A stretch of DNA of 34,509 nucleotides from Oscillospiraceae bacterium (GCA_017411225.1 JAFRDQ010000095.1:1-34509); one strand, 5' to 3'; positions 8,455 through 16,697 are shown, counted from the first letter of the stretch. Program-made: numbers and translations. The notes: generated by a model from the letters alone, not told the origin.

Positions 8455-9069
8455 TCAGAGTGTTTCGCAGTAGGCGCGCACGTCGAACGGCTCCGGCGCA
8501 CTGTCGGCGCGCAGATAGAGCGGATGGTGCGGGTGGCCCTTTTTGCTCCGCTTGCCGAAGGTGAGCCACTCGGCCCCCGCGGCCTCGCCCTCGGCGATCA
8601 TATCGCGCAGGGCGGTTTTCAGGTATGGCCGCTTTTCAATCAGCGTCCCCCACGCCGCCCAGACGGCGGGGCGGTGATTCTCACCATAGAGCCCGAGCAC
8701 ATAGCGGAAGGCCGCCATGTTCTCGCGGTGGAGCGGTTCATTGAAGGATGTATCCATCGCGTTCGGATCCGTGGCGCGCTGGGCGTAGACGTTGAACATG
8801 ATGAAGCTGTCGTAGCCGTTGTTCTTTGCGATGCGCTCCACGCTCTTGAGCGTGTTGTCCAGATCGCCCGGCCGCGCGGTGGATGGGTTGATGCCGATGC
8901 AGATGAGCGGGTTTATTCCGCGCGTGCCGAGGATGTAACGGTATTCGGTATAAAACGACGGGACATAGAGCCAGACGTCGCGGTCATAATCGCAGGGGGA
9001 GTCGTCGTGCAGGGCGGCGTCGAAGGAGAGCAGGGACACCTCGGTGGATTCGCAGGAAGGGATGTGCAT
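8455..9069 (-). CDS. DUF1643 domain-containing protein
   Basis: A 204-residue soluble protein recognised as DUF1643 by its core: RYILGTRGINPLICIGINPS, TARPGDLDNTLKSVERIA, GYDSFIMFNVYAQRATDP, AAWG, and the C-terminal HPLYLR. The family has no established function that I know; the NPS/NVYAQRATDP block is its invariant centre. The ATG at 9069 has AAGGTG 6 nt upstream and is preferred over a TTG at 9087. It is the first gene of a short minus-strand unit with the amidohydrolase. A heptad repeat begins 18 nt upstream of the start. Confidence 0.82.
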   Translation of the reverse strand: MHIPSCESTEVSLLSFDAALHDDSPCDYDRDVWLYVPSFYTEYRYILGTRGINPLICIGINPSTARPGDLDNTLKSVERIAKNNGYDSFIMFNVYAQRATDPNAMDTSFNEPLHRENMAAFRYVLGLYGENHRPAVWAAWGTLIEKRPYLKTALRDMIAEGEAAGAEWLTFGKRSKKGHPHHPLYLRADSAPEPFDVRAYCETL

Positions 9070-9087
9070 TTCTTTCACCTTTTTCAA

Positions 9088-9155
9088 AATGAGGAATTCG
9101 GAATGAGGAATTCGGAGTGTCCGTCACTTTCATTCCTAATTCCTCATTCCTCATT
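9088..9155. repeat. Heptad inverted repeat, copy 3 (divergent left arm)
   Basis: The left arm from 9088 contains AATGAGGAATTCGGAATGAGG variants; the right arm 9132-9155 is ATTCCTAATTCCTCATTCC plus TCATT. The loop contains GTGTCCGTCACTTTC, a sequence shared in either orientation with copies 4 and 5. It lies upstream of the DUF1643 start and before the histidine promoter. Confidence 0.85.
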
Positions 9156-9191
9156 AGATTAACCTGAATTTACACAGAAGTCAATTCCGCC

Positions 9192-9220
9192 TTGACTTTA
9201 GTGCGCTACTGTGCTACTAT
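9192..9220 (+). promoter_or_regulatory. Sigma-70-type promoter of the histidine operon
   Basis: TTGACT (9192-9197), 17-nt spacer, TACTAT (9215-9220). The spacer and -10 box contain a near-direct repeat GTGCGCTACT / GTGCTACT (9201-9218) that could be a regulator site. The predicted transcript would begin near 9227, leaving about 200 nt of leader before the first gene at 9430. Confidence 0.75.
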
Positions 9221-9236
9221 ACAGAAGCATAACTAA

Positions 9237-9400
9237 GTATTCACCTCCGCCATGCGGAGGTTGGCGGGCAAACGCCCGCCAATTTGCGTGATAGCACGCA
9301 AATTGAATACGCCGTTGTAGCGTCATCATCTGAAAATTGCATTTTCAGATCACAAAGCTTTGCTTTGTGTCGCACAGCATTCGCTGTGCTTCTGATGCCG
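9237..9400 (+). ncRNA. Structured leader: two consecutive multi-hairpin junction modules
   Basis: Module A: GTATTCA (9237-9243) pairs perfectly with TGAATAC (9304-9310) and encloses three hairpins with almost no unpaired bases: 9244-9260 (7-bp stem, loop CAT), 9261-9282 (9-bp stem, loop AAAC) and 9283-9302 (8-bp stem, loop ATAG). Module B: CGTCATC (9321-9327) pairs with GATGCCG (9394-9400), one mismatch, around hairpins 9328-9350 (10 bp, loop TGC), 9351-9369 (8 bp, loop TTT) and 9372-9389 (7 bp, loop ATTC). GCCGTT occurs at the 3' edge of both modules. It sits between promoter and ribosome binding site of the yerC-like gene. I do not recognise it as a known riboswitch, T-box or attenuator; no T-tract terminator is present. 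It may be a regulatory RNA or a palindromic insertion. Confidence 0.7.
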
Positions 9401-9429
9401 TTAGTGGAAATCTCAAGGAGGAATGATCC

Positions 9430-9726
9430 ATGGCTTTGCCGCAGAATGCGCAGATGGATGCGCTGTTCGAGGCCATTTTGAAGCTGGAGGACCGCGAGGA
9501 CTGCCGGCTGTTTTTGGAGGATCTGTGCACGGTCAAGGAGCTCCGCGCGCTCGCGCAGCGGCTGGAGATCGCCCGCAGGCTCGACCGGGGCGACAGCTAC
9601 GTCTCCACCGTGGAGCACACGGGCGCGAGCAGCGCCACCGTGAGCCGTGTCAACCGCTGCCTTGAATACGGCCCGGGCGGGTATCGCCTGATGATTCAGC
9701 GCCTCCCCGCGCTCGAGGAGGACTGA
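9430..9726 (+). CDS. YerC/YecD-type TrpR-family regulator, probable histidine operon regulator
   Basis: A 98-residue TrpR-superfamily DNA-binding protein. The family core is clear: LEDLCTVKELRALAQRLEIA, then the helix-turn-helix YVSTVEHTGASSATVSRVNR and the C-terminal GPGGY. Family knowledge: YerC-type proteins have been proposed as histidine-biosynthesis regulators in Firmicutes; position as first gene of the his operon supports that here. It starts 8 nt after AAGGAGG (9415-9421). The gene ends 3 nt before hisZ. The ligand (histidine or another molecule) and operator are not shown by the sequence; autoregulation at the 9192-9220 promoter is a reasonable inference. Confidence 0.88.
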   Translation: MALPQNAQMDALFEAILKLEDREDCRLFLEDLCTVKELRALAQRLEIARRLDRGDSYVSTVEHTGASSATVSRVNRCLEYGPGGYRLMIQRLPALEED

Positions 9727-9729
9727 GCC

Positions 9730-10794
9730 ATGGCGAGCAGGATTGAACAGCGCCTGCAGGCGCTCTATGCCGGGTGCGGCTATCAGCCGTTTCGCGTGAA
9801 GAAGTTTGAGCGCTATGAGCTCTACAGCGAAAACCGCCGCTTTCTCACGACGGAGAAGGTGCTGACCTTCACGAACACGGACGGGCGGCTCATGGCCATG
9901 AAGCCGGACGTGACGCTCTCCATCGTGCAGGACACGCAGCCGGAGGGGCTGCGCAAGGTGTTCTACCGTGAGAATGTCTACCGCGAGCAGCGCCCCGGCG
10001 AGGGCTTTCGCGAGATCCCGCAGACGGGGCTGGAGTGCATCGGCGCGCTGGATGCCGTCGCGGTGGCCGAGGTCGTGTCCCTCGCGGCGAAGAGCCTGAA
10101 GGCGATCTCCGGCGAAGCCGTGCTGAGCGTGTCGCACATCGGGGTGATCTCCGGCGTGCTGGAGGCCGCCGCGCTCGACGAGGCGGCGCAGAAGGCGGTC
10201 TTTGCCGCCGTGGGCGCGAAGAACGTCCCGGCGATCAAGGCGCTCTGCAGGGAAGAGACCGCCGCCGTGCTCGCGGCGCTCGCGGATCTCTACGGCCCGC
10301 TGGCTGAAACACTTTCCAGGGCCGAGGCGCTCGCCCTGCCGGAGAAGAGCTGCGCGGCGCTCGGCGCCCTCCGCGCGCTGTCGACACAGCTTGCGGCCTA
10401 CGGGGAGCTCCCGGTTTATCTCGATTTTTCCGTCGTGAACGACGTGGAATATTATCACGACCTCGTGTTTCGCGGGTATGTCTCGGGCGCGCCGAACTGC
10501 GTCATCTCCGGCGGGCGGTATGACCGTCTGCTGCAGCGCATGGGAAAGCGCGGCGGGGCGATCGGCTTTGCGGTCTATCTCGACCGGCTCGAGGCCGTGG
10601 GCCGTCCGCGCGCGGAATTTGACGCGGACGCGCTGATCTGCTACGCATCCGACGCCGACGCGCCGCTCGCGGTGCAGACGGCGGAGCAGCTGCGCGCCGC
10701 GGGCGAGACCGTGCGCGTGGAGGCCCAGCCGCCGCAGGGCCTGCGCTTTCGCCGGATCCTGCGCGCGGAGAAGGGAGCGGTGACAGAATGCTGA
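9730..10794 (+). CDS. hisZ: ATP phosphoribosyltransferase regulatory subunit HisZ
   Basis: A 354-residue class II histidyl-tRNA-synthetase paralogue that lacks tRNA charging and forms the HisZ/HisG hetero-octamer needed by short HisG proteins. It shows aaRS-like motifs: FERYELYSENRRF, TNTDGRLMAMKPDVTLSIVQ (motif 2 region), VFYRENVYREQ, and SGGRYDRLLQRMGKRGGAIGFAVYLDRL (motif 3 region) near residues 258-285. The C-terminal anticodon-binding domain of true HisRS is mostly absent, consistent with HisZ. GAGGA precedes the start. Its last 7 nt overlap hisG, which agrees with production of an equimolar complex. Confidence 0.93.
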   Translation: MASRIEQRLQALYAGCGYQPFRVKKFERYELYSENRRFLTTEKVLTFTNTDGRLMAMKPDVTLSIVQDTQPEGLRKVFYRENVYREQRPGEGFREIPQTGLECIGALDAVAVAEVVSLAAKSLKAISGEAVLSVSHIGVISGVLEAAALDEAAQKAVFAAVGAKNVPAIKALCREETAAVLAALADLYGPLAETLSRAEALALPEKSCAALGALRALSTQLAAYGELPVYLDFSVVNDVEYYHDLVFRGYVSGAPNCVISGGRYDRLLQRMGKRGGAIGFAVYLDRLEAVGRPRAEFDADALICYASDADAPLAVQTAEQLRAAGETVRVEAQPPQGLRFRRILRAEKGAVTEC

Positions 10795-11405
10795 ACGTTG
10801 CGCTTCCAAAAGGCCGTCTCGGCGAGAGGGCCTATGACCTCATGGCCCGCGCGGGCTATGAATGCCCGGAGCTCCTCGCGGGAGGACGAAAGCTCACGTT
10901 TGAAAACGAGCGCGCCGGCGTGCGCTATTTCTGGGTCAAGCCCTCGGACGTGCCGATCTACGTCGAGCGCGGCGCGGCAGACGTGGGCATCGCGGGCAAG
11001 GACATCCTGCTCGAATACGCGCCGGAGGTCTATGAGCTGATGGATCTCGGCATCGGCAAGTGCCGCATGTGCGTCGCGGGCTTCCAAGACTGGCGAGACG
11101 AGGGCGACCGCGATCTGCGCGTGGCGACGAAGTTTCCGCACATCGCCAAAGCCCACTACGCCGAAAAGGGGCGCGACATCACGATCATCAAGCTCAATGG
11201 TTCCATTGAGATCGCGCCGCTGCTCGGGCTCTCGGACGTGATTGTCGACATCGTCGAGACCGGAAAGACCCTTCTGGAAAACGGGCTCGCCCCGCTCGAG
11301 ACCGTGGCGGACATCTCCGCCCGGTTCATTGCAAATACCGCGAGCTACGCCTTTCATTATGATGAGATTCGCTCCATGTGCGAGCGGTTGGGAGAGATAC
11401 TATGA
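10788..11405 (+). CDS. hisG: ATP phosphoribosyltransferase catalytic subunit, short form
   Basis: A 205-residue short-form HisG, catalysing the first and feedback-controlled step of histidine synthesis: ATP plus PRPP to phosphoribosyl-ATP. Visible motifs are LNVALPKGRLGE at the N-terminus, GAADVGIAGKDILLE, LRVATKFPHIAK and the PRPP-binding stretch DVIVDIVETGKTLLENGL near the C-terminus. It lacks the C-terminal regulatory domain of long HisG, so it should depend on the overlapping hisZ product. Overlaps hisZ by 7 nt and hisD by ATGA, indicating strong translational coupling. Confidence 0.96.
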   Translation: MLNVALPKGRLGERAYDLMARAGYECPELLAGGRKLTFENERAGVRYFWVKPSDVPIYVERGAADVGIAGKDILLEYAPEVYELMDLGIGKCRMCVAGFQDWRDEGDRDLRVATKFPHIAKAHYAEKGRDITIIKLNGSIEIAPLLGLSDVIVDIVETGKTLLENGLAPLETVADISARFIANTASYAFHYDEIRSMCERLGEIL

Positions 11406-12673
11406 TCCGAATGTTTCAATACGGCGAGGTGCCGAACGAGACGCTGTTTATCCGCAGCCCCCTGATTCAGGACGTGTCCGGCGTGGTGAAGGACATTCTC
11501 GCCGACGTGCAGGCGCACGGCGACGAGGCGCTCTTTCGCCTGACGGAGAAGTTCGACGGCGCGAAGCTGAGCTCCCTGCTCGTCTCCGACGAGGAGATTG
11601 AAGAAGCCTTCGACGAGGTGAGCGAGGAATACCGGGCGGTGCTCCGCCTCGCGCACGACAACATCGCCGAATATCACCGCCAGCAGATCCGCCCCGGCTT
11701 TTCGATCACGCGGCCGGACGGCGTGGTGCTCGGGCAGAAGGTGACGCCGATCGCCAGAGTCGGGCTCTATGTGCCGAACGGCACGGCGGCCTATCCCTCG
11801 AGCCTGCTGATGAACTGCGTGCCGGCGAAGCTCGCGGGCTGCGGCATGCTCGTGATCACGACGCCGCCGGGGCCGGACGGCAGGGTCGACCCCGCGATTC
11901 TCGCGGCGGCAAAGATCGCGGGCGTGGACCGGATCTACAAGATCGGCGGGGCGCAGGCCGTCGCGGCGCTGGCCTACGGCACCGAGAGCGTGCCGAAGGT
12001 GGACAAGATCGTCGGCCCCGGCAACGCCTACGTGGCCGAGGCGAAGCGGCAGGTCTTCGGCGCCGTCGCGATCGACACGATCGCGGGGCCGAGCGAGGTG
12101 CTCATCGTGGCGGACGGCACGAACGATCCGAAGGTGCTCGCCGCCGACATGCTCGCCCAGGCGGAGCACGACGTGATGGCAACCAGCGTCCTCGTGACGG
12201 ATTCTCCCGAGCTCGGCGCCGCCGTCGCTGAAGAGCTGGAACGGCAGCTGAAGACCCTCCCGCGCGAGGAGATTGCCCGCGCGAGCATTGAAAATAACGG
12301 CAAGATCGTCATCTGCAAAGATCTCAGGGACGCCTTTGCCTGCGCCAACGAGATCGCGCCGGAGCATCTGGAGATCGCCGTGGACGATCCCTTTACGTGG
12401 CTCGGCATGGTCGAGAACGCGGGCTCGATCTTCCTCGGCAAGCACGCGCCGGAGGCGCTCGGCGACTATCTCGCCGGGCCGAACCACACGCTGCCCACCA
12501 CCGGCACGGCTAAATTCGGCAGCCCCCTCTCGGTGGACGACTTCGTGAAAAAGAGCCAGTACACCTATTACTCCAAGGAAGCCCTCCGGAACGTGAAGAA
12601 CGCGATCATGCTCTTCGCGGAGGAGGAAGGGCTGAGAGGGCATGCCAGGAGTGTGGAAATTCGGTTTGAATGA
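11402..12673 (+). CDS. hisD: Histidinol dehydrogenase
   Basis: A 423-residue zinc enzyme that oxidises L-histidinol to L-histidine in two NAD-dependent steps, the last step of the pathway. Family signatures include GLYVPNGTAAYPSSLLMN, KVDKIVGPGNAYVAEAKRQVFG, IDTIAGPSEVLIVAD, MLAQAEHDVMATSVLVT and the C-terminal GPNHTLPTTGTAKF with SVDDFVKK. The ATG at 11402 overlaps the hisG stop and has GGGAGAG upstream. The TGA stop lies within the left arm of heptad-repeat copy 4, so the last codon and stop coincide with repeat sequence. Confidence 0.97.
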   Translation: MIRMFQYGEVPNETLFIRSPLIQDVSGVVKDILADVQAHGDEALFRLTEKFDGAKLSSLLVSDEEIEEAFDEVSEEYRAVLRLAHDNIAEYHRQQIRPGFSITRPDGVVLGQKVTPIARVGLYVPNGTAAYPSSLLMNCVPAKLAGCGMLVITTPPGPDGRVDPAILAAAKIAGVDRIYKIGGAQAVAALAYGTESVPKVDKIVGPGNAYVAEAKRQVFGAVAIDTIAGPSEVLIVADGTNDPKVLAADMLAQAEHDVMATSVLVTDSPELGAAVAEELERQLKTLPREEIARASIENNGKIVICKDLRDAFACANEIAPEHLEIAVDDPFTWLGMVENAGSIFLGKHAPEALGDYLAGPNHTLPTTGTAKFGSPLSVDDFVKKSQYTYYSKEALRNVKNAIMLFAEEEGLRGHARSVEIRFE

Positions 12674-12743
12674 GGAATGAGGAATTAGGAATTAGGAATG
12701 AAAGTGTCGGACACTCCTAATTCCTCATTCCTAATTCCTAATT
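12669..12743. repeat. Heptad inverted repeat, copy 4
   Basis: Arms 12669-12699 and 12713-12743, 31 nt each, of GAATGAG/GAATTAG units. The loop has GAAAGTGTCGGACACT, which is the complement-oriented form of the loop in copy 3. It carries the hisD stop codon and ends about 14 nt before the hisC start. Confidence 0.9.
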
Positions 12744-12757
12744 TGTGAAAAGGTTTG

Positions 12758-13831
12758 ATGAAGATGAGCCAATTTTTCAGCACCAAATATACCTCCCTTG
12801 CCCCCTATACGCCCGGCGAGCAGCCGCGGGATCAGCAGTATGTGAAGCTGAACACAAACGAGAGCCCCTATCCCCCGTCGCCGGCTGTGGTGCGCGCGGC
12901 GGAAAGCGAGGCAAAGCGCCTGCAGCTCTACTCCGACCCGGAGAGCACGGAGCTGACGCGCGTGGTGGCCGAGCACCTCGGCGTGGCGCCGGAGAACGTT
13001 TTGATGACAAACGGCTCGGACGAGATTTTGAACTTCGCCTTCATGGCGTGGGGCGATCAAAACCACCCCTTCATCTTCCCGGACATCACCTATGGGTTTT
13101 ACCCGGTGTTCGCGGAGGTGAACCATGTGCCGTACCGCGAGGTGCCGCTGCAGGCGGATTTTTCGATCCGCGCAAAGGACTTCTGCGGCGTGAGCGGCAA
13201 CGTCGTCATCGCAAACCCGAACGCGCCGACGGGGACGCTCCTCTCGGTCTCGGAGATCGAGGAGATCGTAACGTCCAACCCGGAGCACGTCGTCGTAATC
13301 GACGAGGCATATATCGACTTCGGCGGCGAGAGCTGCGTTCCTTTGATTCACAAATACGACAATCTCCTCGTGACGCAGACGTTCTCCAAATCCCGCTCGC
13401 TCGCGGGCGGGCGGCTCGGCTTCGGCGTGGGCGCGGCGAGTCTGATTCAGGATCTGAACACCCTCAAATATTCCACGAATCCCTACAATGTGAACCGCAT
13501 GACCGCGGCCTGCGGGGTTGCGGCAATTCAGGATTCCGTGTATTATCAAACCAACGCCGCGGCCATTCAGGCCTGCCGCGCCTACACCACCCTCGCGCTG
13601 CGCCAGCGCGGCTTCACCGTGACGGAGTCGATGGCAAACTTCCTCTTCATCCGCGCGCCGAAGCACTCGGGCGAGGCGCTCTACCGCGGCCTGAAAGCGC
13701 GCGGCGTGCTCATCCGCCACTGGCAGAAGGCCCGCATCCGCGACTGGTGCCGCGTAACGATCGGCACGAAGGAGCAGATGGACAAGTTTCTGGCGGCCAT
13801 TGATGACATGAATTTTGCGAATGAGGAATGA
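12758..13831 (+). CDS. hisC: Histidinol-phosphate aminotransferase
   Basis: A 357-residue fold-type I PLP aminotransferase converting imidazole-acetol phosphate and glutamate to histidinol phosphate. It has VKLNTNESPYPPSP (29-42), TNGSDEILNFAF, NPNAPTGT (153-160), DEAYIDF (182-188) and the PLP-binding lysine Lys211 in TFSKSRSLAGGRLGF. The start is uncertain: AAAAGG lies 4 nt before the ATG at 12758 and 10 nt before the ATG at 12764. The last three residues (N-E-E) and the stop codon are encoded by the left arm of heptad repeat 5. Location inside the his operon supports HisC over a generic aminotransferase. Confidence 0.95.
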   Translation: MKMSQFFSTKYTSLAPYTPGEQPRDQQYVKLNTNESPYPPSPAVVRAAESEAKRLQLYSDPESTELTRVVAEHLGVAPENVLMTNGSDEILNFAFMAWGDQNHPFIFPDITYGFYPVFAEVNHVPYREVPLQADFSIRAKDFCGVSGNVVIANPNAPTGTLLSVSEIEEIVTSNPEHVVVIDEAYIDFGGESCVPLIHKYDNLLVTQTFSKSRSLAGGRLGFGVGAASLIQDLNTLKYSTNPYNVNRMTAACGVAAIQDSVYYQTNAAAIQACRAYTTLALRQRGFTVTESMANFLFIRAPKHSGEALYRGLKARGVLIRHWQKARIRDWCRVTIGTKEQMDKFLAAIDDMNFANEE

Positions 13832-13894
13832 GGAATTAGGAATTAGGAATGAACGTAACGGACACTCCTAATTCCTCATTCCTAATTCCTAATT
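13820..13894. repeat. Heptad inverted repeat, copy 5
   Basis: Arms 13820-13850 and 13864-13894 (31 nt each), loop GAACGTAACGGAC, oriented like copy 4. The hisC stop codon (13829-13831) lies within the left arm. The hisB ribosome binding site begins about 17 nt past the right arm. Confidence 0.92.
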
Positions 13895-13928
13895 TATGCG
13901 CGTTTTCCAAAAAAGGAGGACCATAGTG

Positions 13929-14519
13929 ATGAGAACCGCAACCATCAACCGCACCACCGCAGAGACCGATATTGCCCTGCGTCTTTCCCTCGACGGTCTC
14001 GGCGCCCAGCAGATCGACACCGGCGTGGGGTTTTTGGATCACATGCTGAATCTCTTTGCCGCGCACGGGCGCTTTGATCTCTCGGTCACCTGTAAGGGCG
14101 ACACGAATGTGGACGATCACCACAGCGTGGAGGACGTCGGCATCGCCCTCGGCATGGCGATCAAGACCGCCCTCGGCGAAAAGCGCGGCGTGCGGCGCTA
14201 TGGGAGCATGCTCCTGCCGATGGACGAGGCGCTGGTGCTCTGCGCGCTCGATCTCTCCGGCCGCGCCTGCCTGCGCTATGGGCTCGAGATCCCGACCGAG
14301 AAGGTCGGCACGTTCGACACCGAGCTGGTGGAGGAGTTTTTCAACGCCCTCTGCCGCGAGGCGGGGCTGACGCTGCACCTCAGGCAGCTCGACGGCGCAA
14401 ACTCGCACCACATCATCGAGGCCGCCTTCAAGGCCTTTGGGCGCGCGCTGCGCGAGGCGGTCAGCATCGACCCGGCCGCGGCGGACGCCGTGCCGAGCAC
14501 AAAGGGAGTCCTTGTATGA
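13929..14519 (+). CDS. hisB: Imidazoleglycerol-phosphate dehydratase
   Basis: A 196-residue monofunctional IGP dehydratase, dehydrating imidazole-glycerol phosphate to imidazole-acetol phosphate with two manganese ions. Metal-ligand motifs are VGFLDHMLNLFAAHGRFDL, DDHHSVEDVGIALG and the C-terminal GANSHHIIEAAFKAFGRAL. There is no fused histidinol-phosphatase domain as in enterobacterial HisB; the PHP protein at 17523 can supply that step. The start at 13929 follows AGGAGGACCATAGTG; an in-frame ATG at 13896 lies upstream of this ribosome binding site and is disfavoured. Overlaps hisH by ATGA. Confidence 0.96.
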   Translation: MRTATINRTTAETDIALRLSLDGLGAQQIDTGVGFLDHMLNLFAAHGRFDLSVTCKGDTNVDDHHSVEDVGIALGMAIKTALGEKRGVRRYGSMLLPMDEALVLCALDLSGRACLRYGLEIPTEKVGTFDTELVEEFFNALCREAGLTLHLRQLDGANSHHIIEAAFKAFGRALREAVSIDPAAADAVPSTKGVLV

Positions 14520-15136
14520 TTGCAATTGTTGACTACGGCGTGGGAAACCTCTTTTCCCTCAAAAGCTCGCTGAAAATGATCGGCGCGGAGGCCGTCGTGA
14601 CGGGCGACGCCGCGGCGATCCGCGCAGCCGACAAGATCATCCTCCCCGGCGTCGGCGCGTTTGCCGACGCGGCGGCGAAGCTGCGCGCAACGGGGCTCGA
14701 TCAGGTCGTGATTGCGGAGGCCAGGGCGGGAAAGCCGCTGCTCGGCATCTGTCTCGGGATGCAGCTGCTGTTCGACCGGAGCATGGAATACGGCGAGCAC
14801 GCGGGGCTCGGCCTGATCCCCGGCAGCGTGGAGGACTTAAAGCCGGATATTCCGACGGACCTCAAGGTGCCGCATATCGGGTGGAACGCGCTGCACAAGC
14901 TTCAGGATCATCCGCTGCTGAAATACGTAAAGACCGGCGACTGCGTCTACTTCGTGCACAGCTTTTACGCCAAGCACTGCGGCGAATCGACGATCGCCAC
15001 CGCCGAATACGGCACGGCAGTCACCGCCGCCGTGGCGCGCGGCAACGTGATGGGCTGCCAGTTCCATCCGGAAAAGAGCGGCCCGGTCGGGCTGAACATC
15101 CTCAGAGCCTTTTGTGAACTGGAGGCGACGGCATGA
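14516..15136 (+). CDS. hisH: Imidazole glycerol phosphate synthase, glutaminase subunit
   Basis: A 206-residue class I glutamine amidotransferase that releases ammonia for the HisF cyclase. The catalytic triad is visible: Cys79 in GICLGMQLLF, and His184 with Glu186 in QFHPEKS. The N-terminus VDYGVGNLFSL and LPGVGAF (oxyanion-strand region) are typical. It overlaps hisB upstream and hisA downstream by ATGA each. Its partner hisF is two genes on, after hisA and a heptad repeat. Confidence 0.97.
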   Translation: MIAIVDYGVGNLFSLKSSLKMIGAEAVVTGDAAAIRAADKIILPGVGAFADAAAKLRATGLDQVVIAEARAGKPLLGICLGMQLLFDRSMEYGEHAGLGLIPGSVEDLKPDIPTDLKVPHIGWNALHKLQDHPLLKYVKTGDCVYFVHSFYAKHCGESTIATAEYGTAVTAAVARGNVMGCQFHPEKSGPVGLNILRAFCELEATA

Positions 15137-15846
15137 TTCTCCTTCCCGCGATTGACTTATACGAGGGCCGCGCGGTGCGGCTCTATCAGGGCGATTACAA
15201 ACAGATGACCGTCTACGCCGAGCACGGCGCGGACATGGCCGCGCGCTTTGCAGACGCCGGGGCCGCGTGGGTGCACATGGTGGATCTCGAGGGCGCAAAG
15301 ACCGGCGGCACGCCGAACCTCCCCGCCGTGGCGGAGGTCGTCAGGCGCGGCGAGCTTCAAGTCGAGATCGGCGGCGGCATCCGCAATGACGAGACGGTTG
15401 CCCGCTATCTCGATCTCGGCGTGAGCCGCGTGATCCTCGGCACAGCGGCGCTGCGCGACCGCGCGTTTTTGGAGCGCATGGTCGTGAGATACGGCGCGGC
15501 GATCGCCGTCGGCGTCGACTGCCGCAACGGCCTCGTCGCCACGCACGGCTGGACCGAGACGAGCGAGACGACCGGCGAGGAATTCTGCGCCGAGCTGGAG
15601 CAGCTCGGCGTGCAGACTGTGATCGTGACGGACATCTCCCGCGACGGCGCGATGCGCGGGGTAAACCAGACGCTTTATGAAAATCTCAACGCGCGCTTTT
15701 CGATGGACATCATCGCCTCCGGCGGCGTCTCCTCGGTGGAGGACATACGAGAATTGAGAGAAGCTGGACTGTACGGCGCGATTCTCGGGAAGGCGTACTA
15801 TACGGGTGCAGTAAATCTGCATGAAGCGCTGCGCGCAGCAGAGTAA
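15133..15846 (+). CDS. hisA: Phosphoribosylformimino-5-aminoimidazole carboxamide ribotide isomerase
   Basis: A 237-residue TIM-barrel enzyme that isomerises ProFAR to PRFAR. Catalytic Asp8 lies in PAIDLYEGRAVRLYQGD; the second half has VTDISRDGAMRG with the acid/base aspartate and the phosphate-binding IIASGGVSS and GAILGKAYYTG. VEIGGGIRND marks the first phosphate-binding half-site. It overlaps hisH by ATGA. The stop is followed after 3 nt by heptad repeat 6. Confidence 0.96.
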   Translation: MILLPAIDLYEGRAVRLYQGDYKQMTVYAEHGADMAARFADAGAAWVHMVDLEGAKTGGTPNLPAVAEVVRRGELQVEIGGGIRNDETVARYLDLGVSRVILGTAALRDRAFLERMVVRYGAAIAVGVDCRNGLVATHGWTETSETTGEEFCAELEQLGVQTVIVTDISRDGAMRGVNQTLYENLNARFSMDIIASGGVSSVEDIRELREAGLYGAILGKAYYTGAVNLHEALRAAE

Positions 15847-15849
15847 TCT

Positions 15850-15916
15850 AATTAGGAATGAGGAATTAGGAATTAGGAGTTTCCGTACCTTCATTCCTAA
15901 TTCCTAACTCCTAATT
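15850..15916. repeat. Heptad inverted repeat, copy 6
   Basis: Left arm 15850-15880, loop beginning TTCCGTACC, right arm ending near 15916. Units are GAATTAG/GAATGAG with one GAGTTAG variant. It separates hisA from hisF; the hisF ribosome binding site TGGAG follows 9 nt later. Confidence 0.88.
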
Positions 15917-15938
15917 CATTCAACTGGAGCATTTGCTT

Positions 15939-16697
15939 ATGATTACCAAACGCATCATCCCCTGTCTCGACGTCAAAAATGGTCGGGTGGTCAAGGGCGT
16001 GAACTTTCTGGGCTTGAGCGACGTGTCTGACCCGGTGGCGCTGGCGCGCTATTATTCCGAGCACGGGGCGGACGAGCTGGTGTTCTACGACATCACCGCC
16101 TCGCACGAGGGGCGGGGGCTGTTCACGGACATTCTCACGCGCGTGGCGGAGACGATTTTCATCCCGCTCACGGTCGGCGGCGGCATCAACAGTCTCGACG
16201 ATTTTGACCGCGTGCTCAAGTGCGGCGCGGACAAGGTGAGCGTCAATTCCGGCGCCATCCGAAACCCCGCGCTCATCGGCGAGGCCGCCAAGCGCTACGG
16301 CGACCAGTGCGTGGTGCTCTCGGTGGACGCAAAGCGCGTCGGGAGCGAATTTCGCGTCTTTGCCAAGGGCGGGCGCGAGGACACCGGCATGGAGCTGATC
16401 GAATGGGTGCGCCGCGGCGTCGGCGACGGGGCGGGCGAGATCGTCTTAAACTCCATCGACACCGACGGCGTGAAGCAGGGCTTCGATCTCGAAATGCTCT
16501 CCGCGGTCTGCGAGGCCGTGTCGGTGCCCGTGATCGCCTCCGGCGGCGCGGGCTGCGCGCAGGACTTCGTGACGCTGTTTCAGGCGCTGCCCAAGGTTGA
16601 CGCCGGACTCGCCGCAAGCATCTTCCACTTCGGCGAGGTGGAAATTGCGGAGTTGAAGGCGATGCTGAAAGAGAACGGGATTTTAATTAGGAGTTAG
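15939..16697 (+). CDS. hisF: Imidazole glycerol phosphate synthase, cyclase subunit
   Basis: A 252-residue TIM barrel that joins ammonia from HisH to PRFAR, giving imidazole-glycerol phosphate and AICAR. Catalytic Asp11 is in IPCLDVKNGRVVKG; the second aspartate is in VVLSVDAKRVG. LTVGGGINSLDD, GADKVSVNSGAI, SIDTDGVKQGFD and PVIASGGAG are family blocks. GGAG lies 9 nt before the ATG at 15939. The final residues I-R-S and the TAG stop (16695-16697) are encoded by the left arm of heptad repeat 7; typical HisF tails diverge here, so the insertion appears tolerated. Confidence 0.96.
   Translation: MITKRIIPCLDVKNGRVVKGVNFLGLSDVSDPVALARYYSEHGADELVFYDITASHEGRGLFTDILTRVAETIFIPLTVGGGINSLDDFDRVLKCGADKVSVNSGAIRNPALIGEAAKRYGDQCVVLSVDAKRVGSEFRVFAKGGREDTGMELIEWVRRGVGDGAGEIVLNSIDTDGVKQGFDLEMLSAVCEAVSVPVIASGGAGCAQDFVTLFQALPKVDAGLAASIFHFGEVEIAELKAMLKENGILIRS

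Noticed and set aside
12669..12743. CRISPR-like array from the short repeated units
   Set aside because: Units are 7 nt, contiguous, arranged as an inverted pair and without spacers or cas genes.
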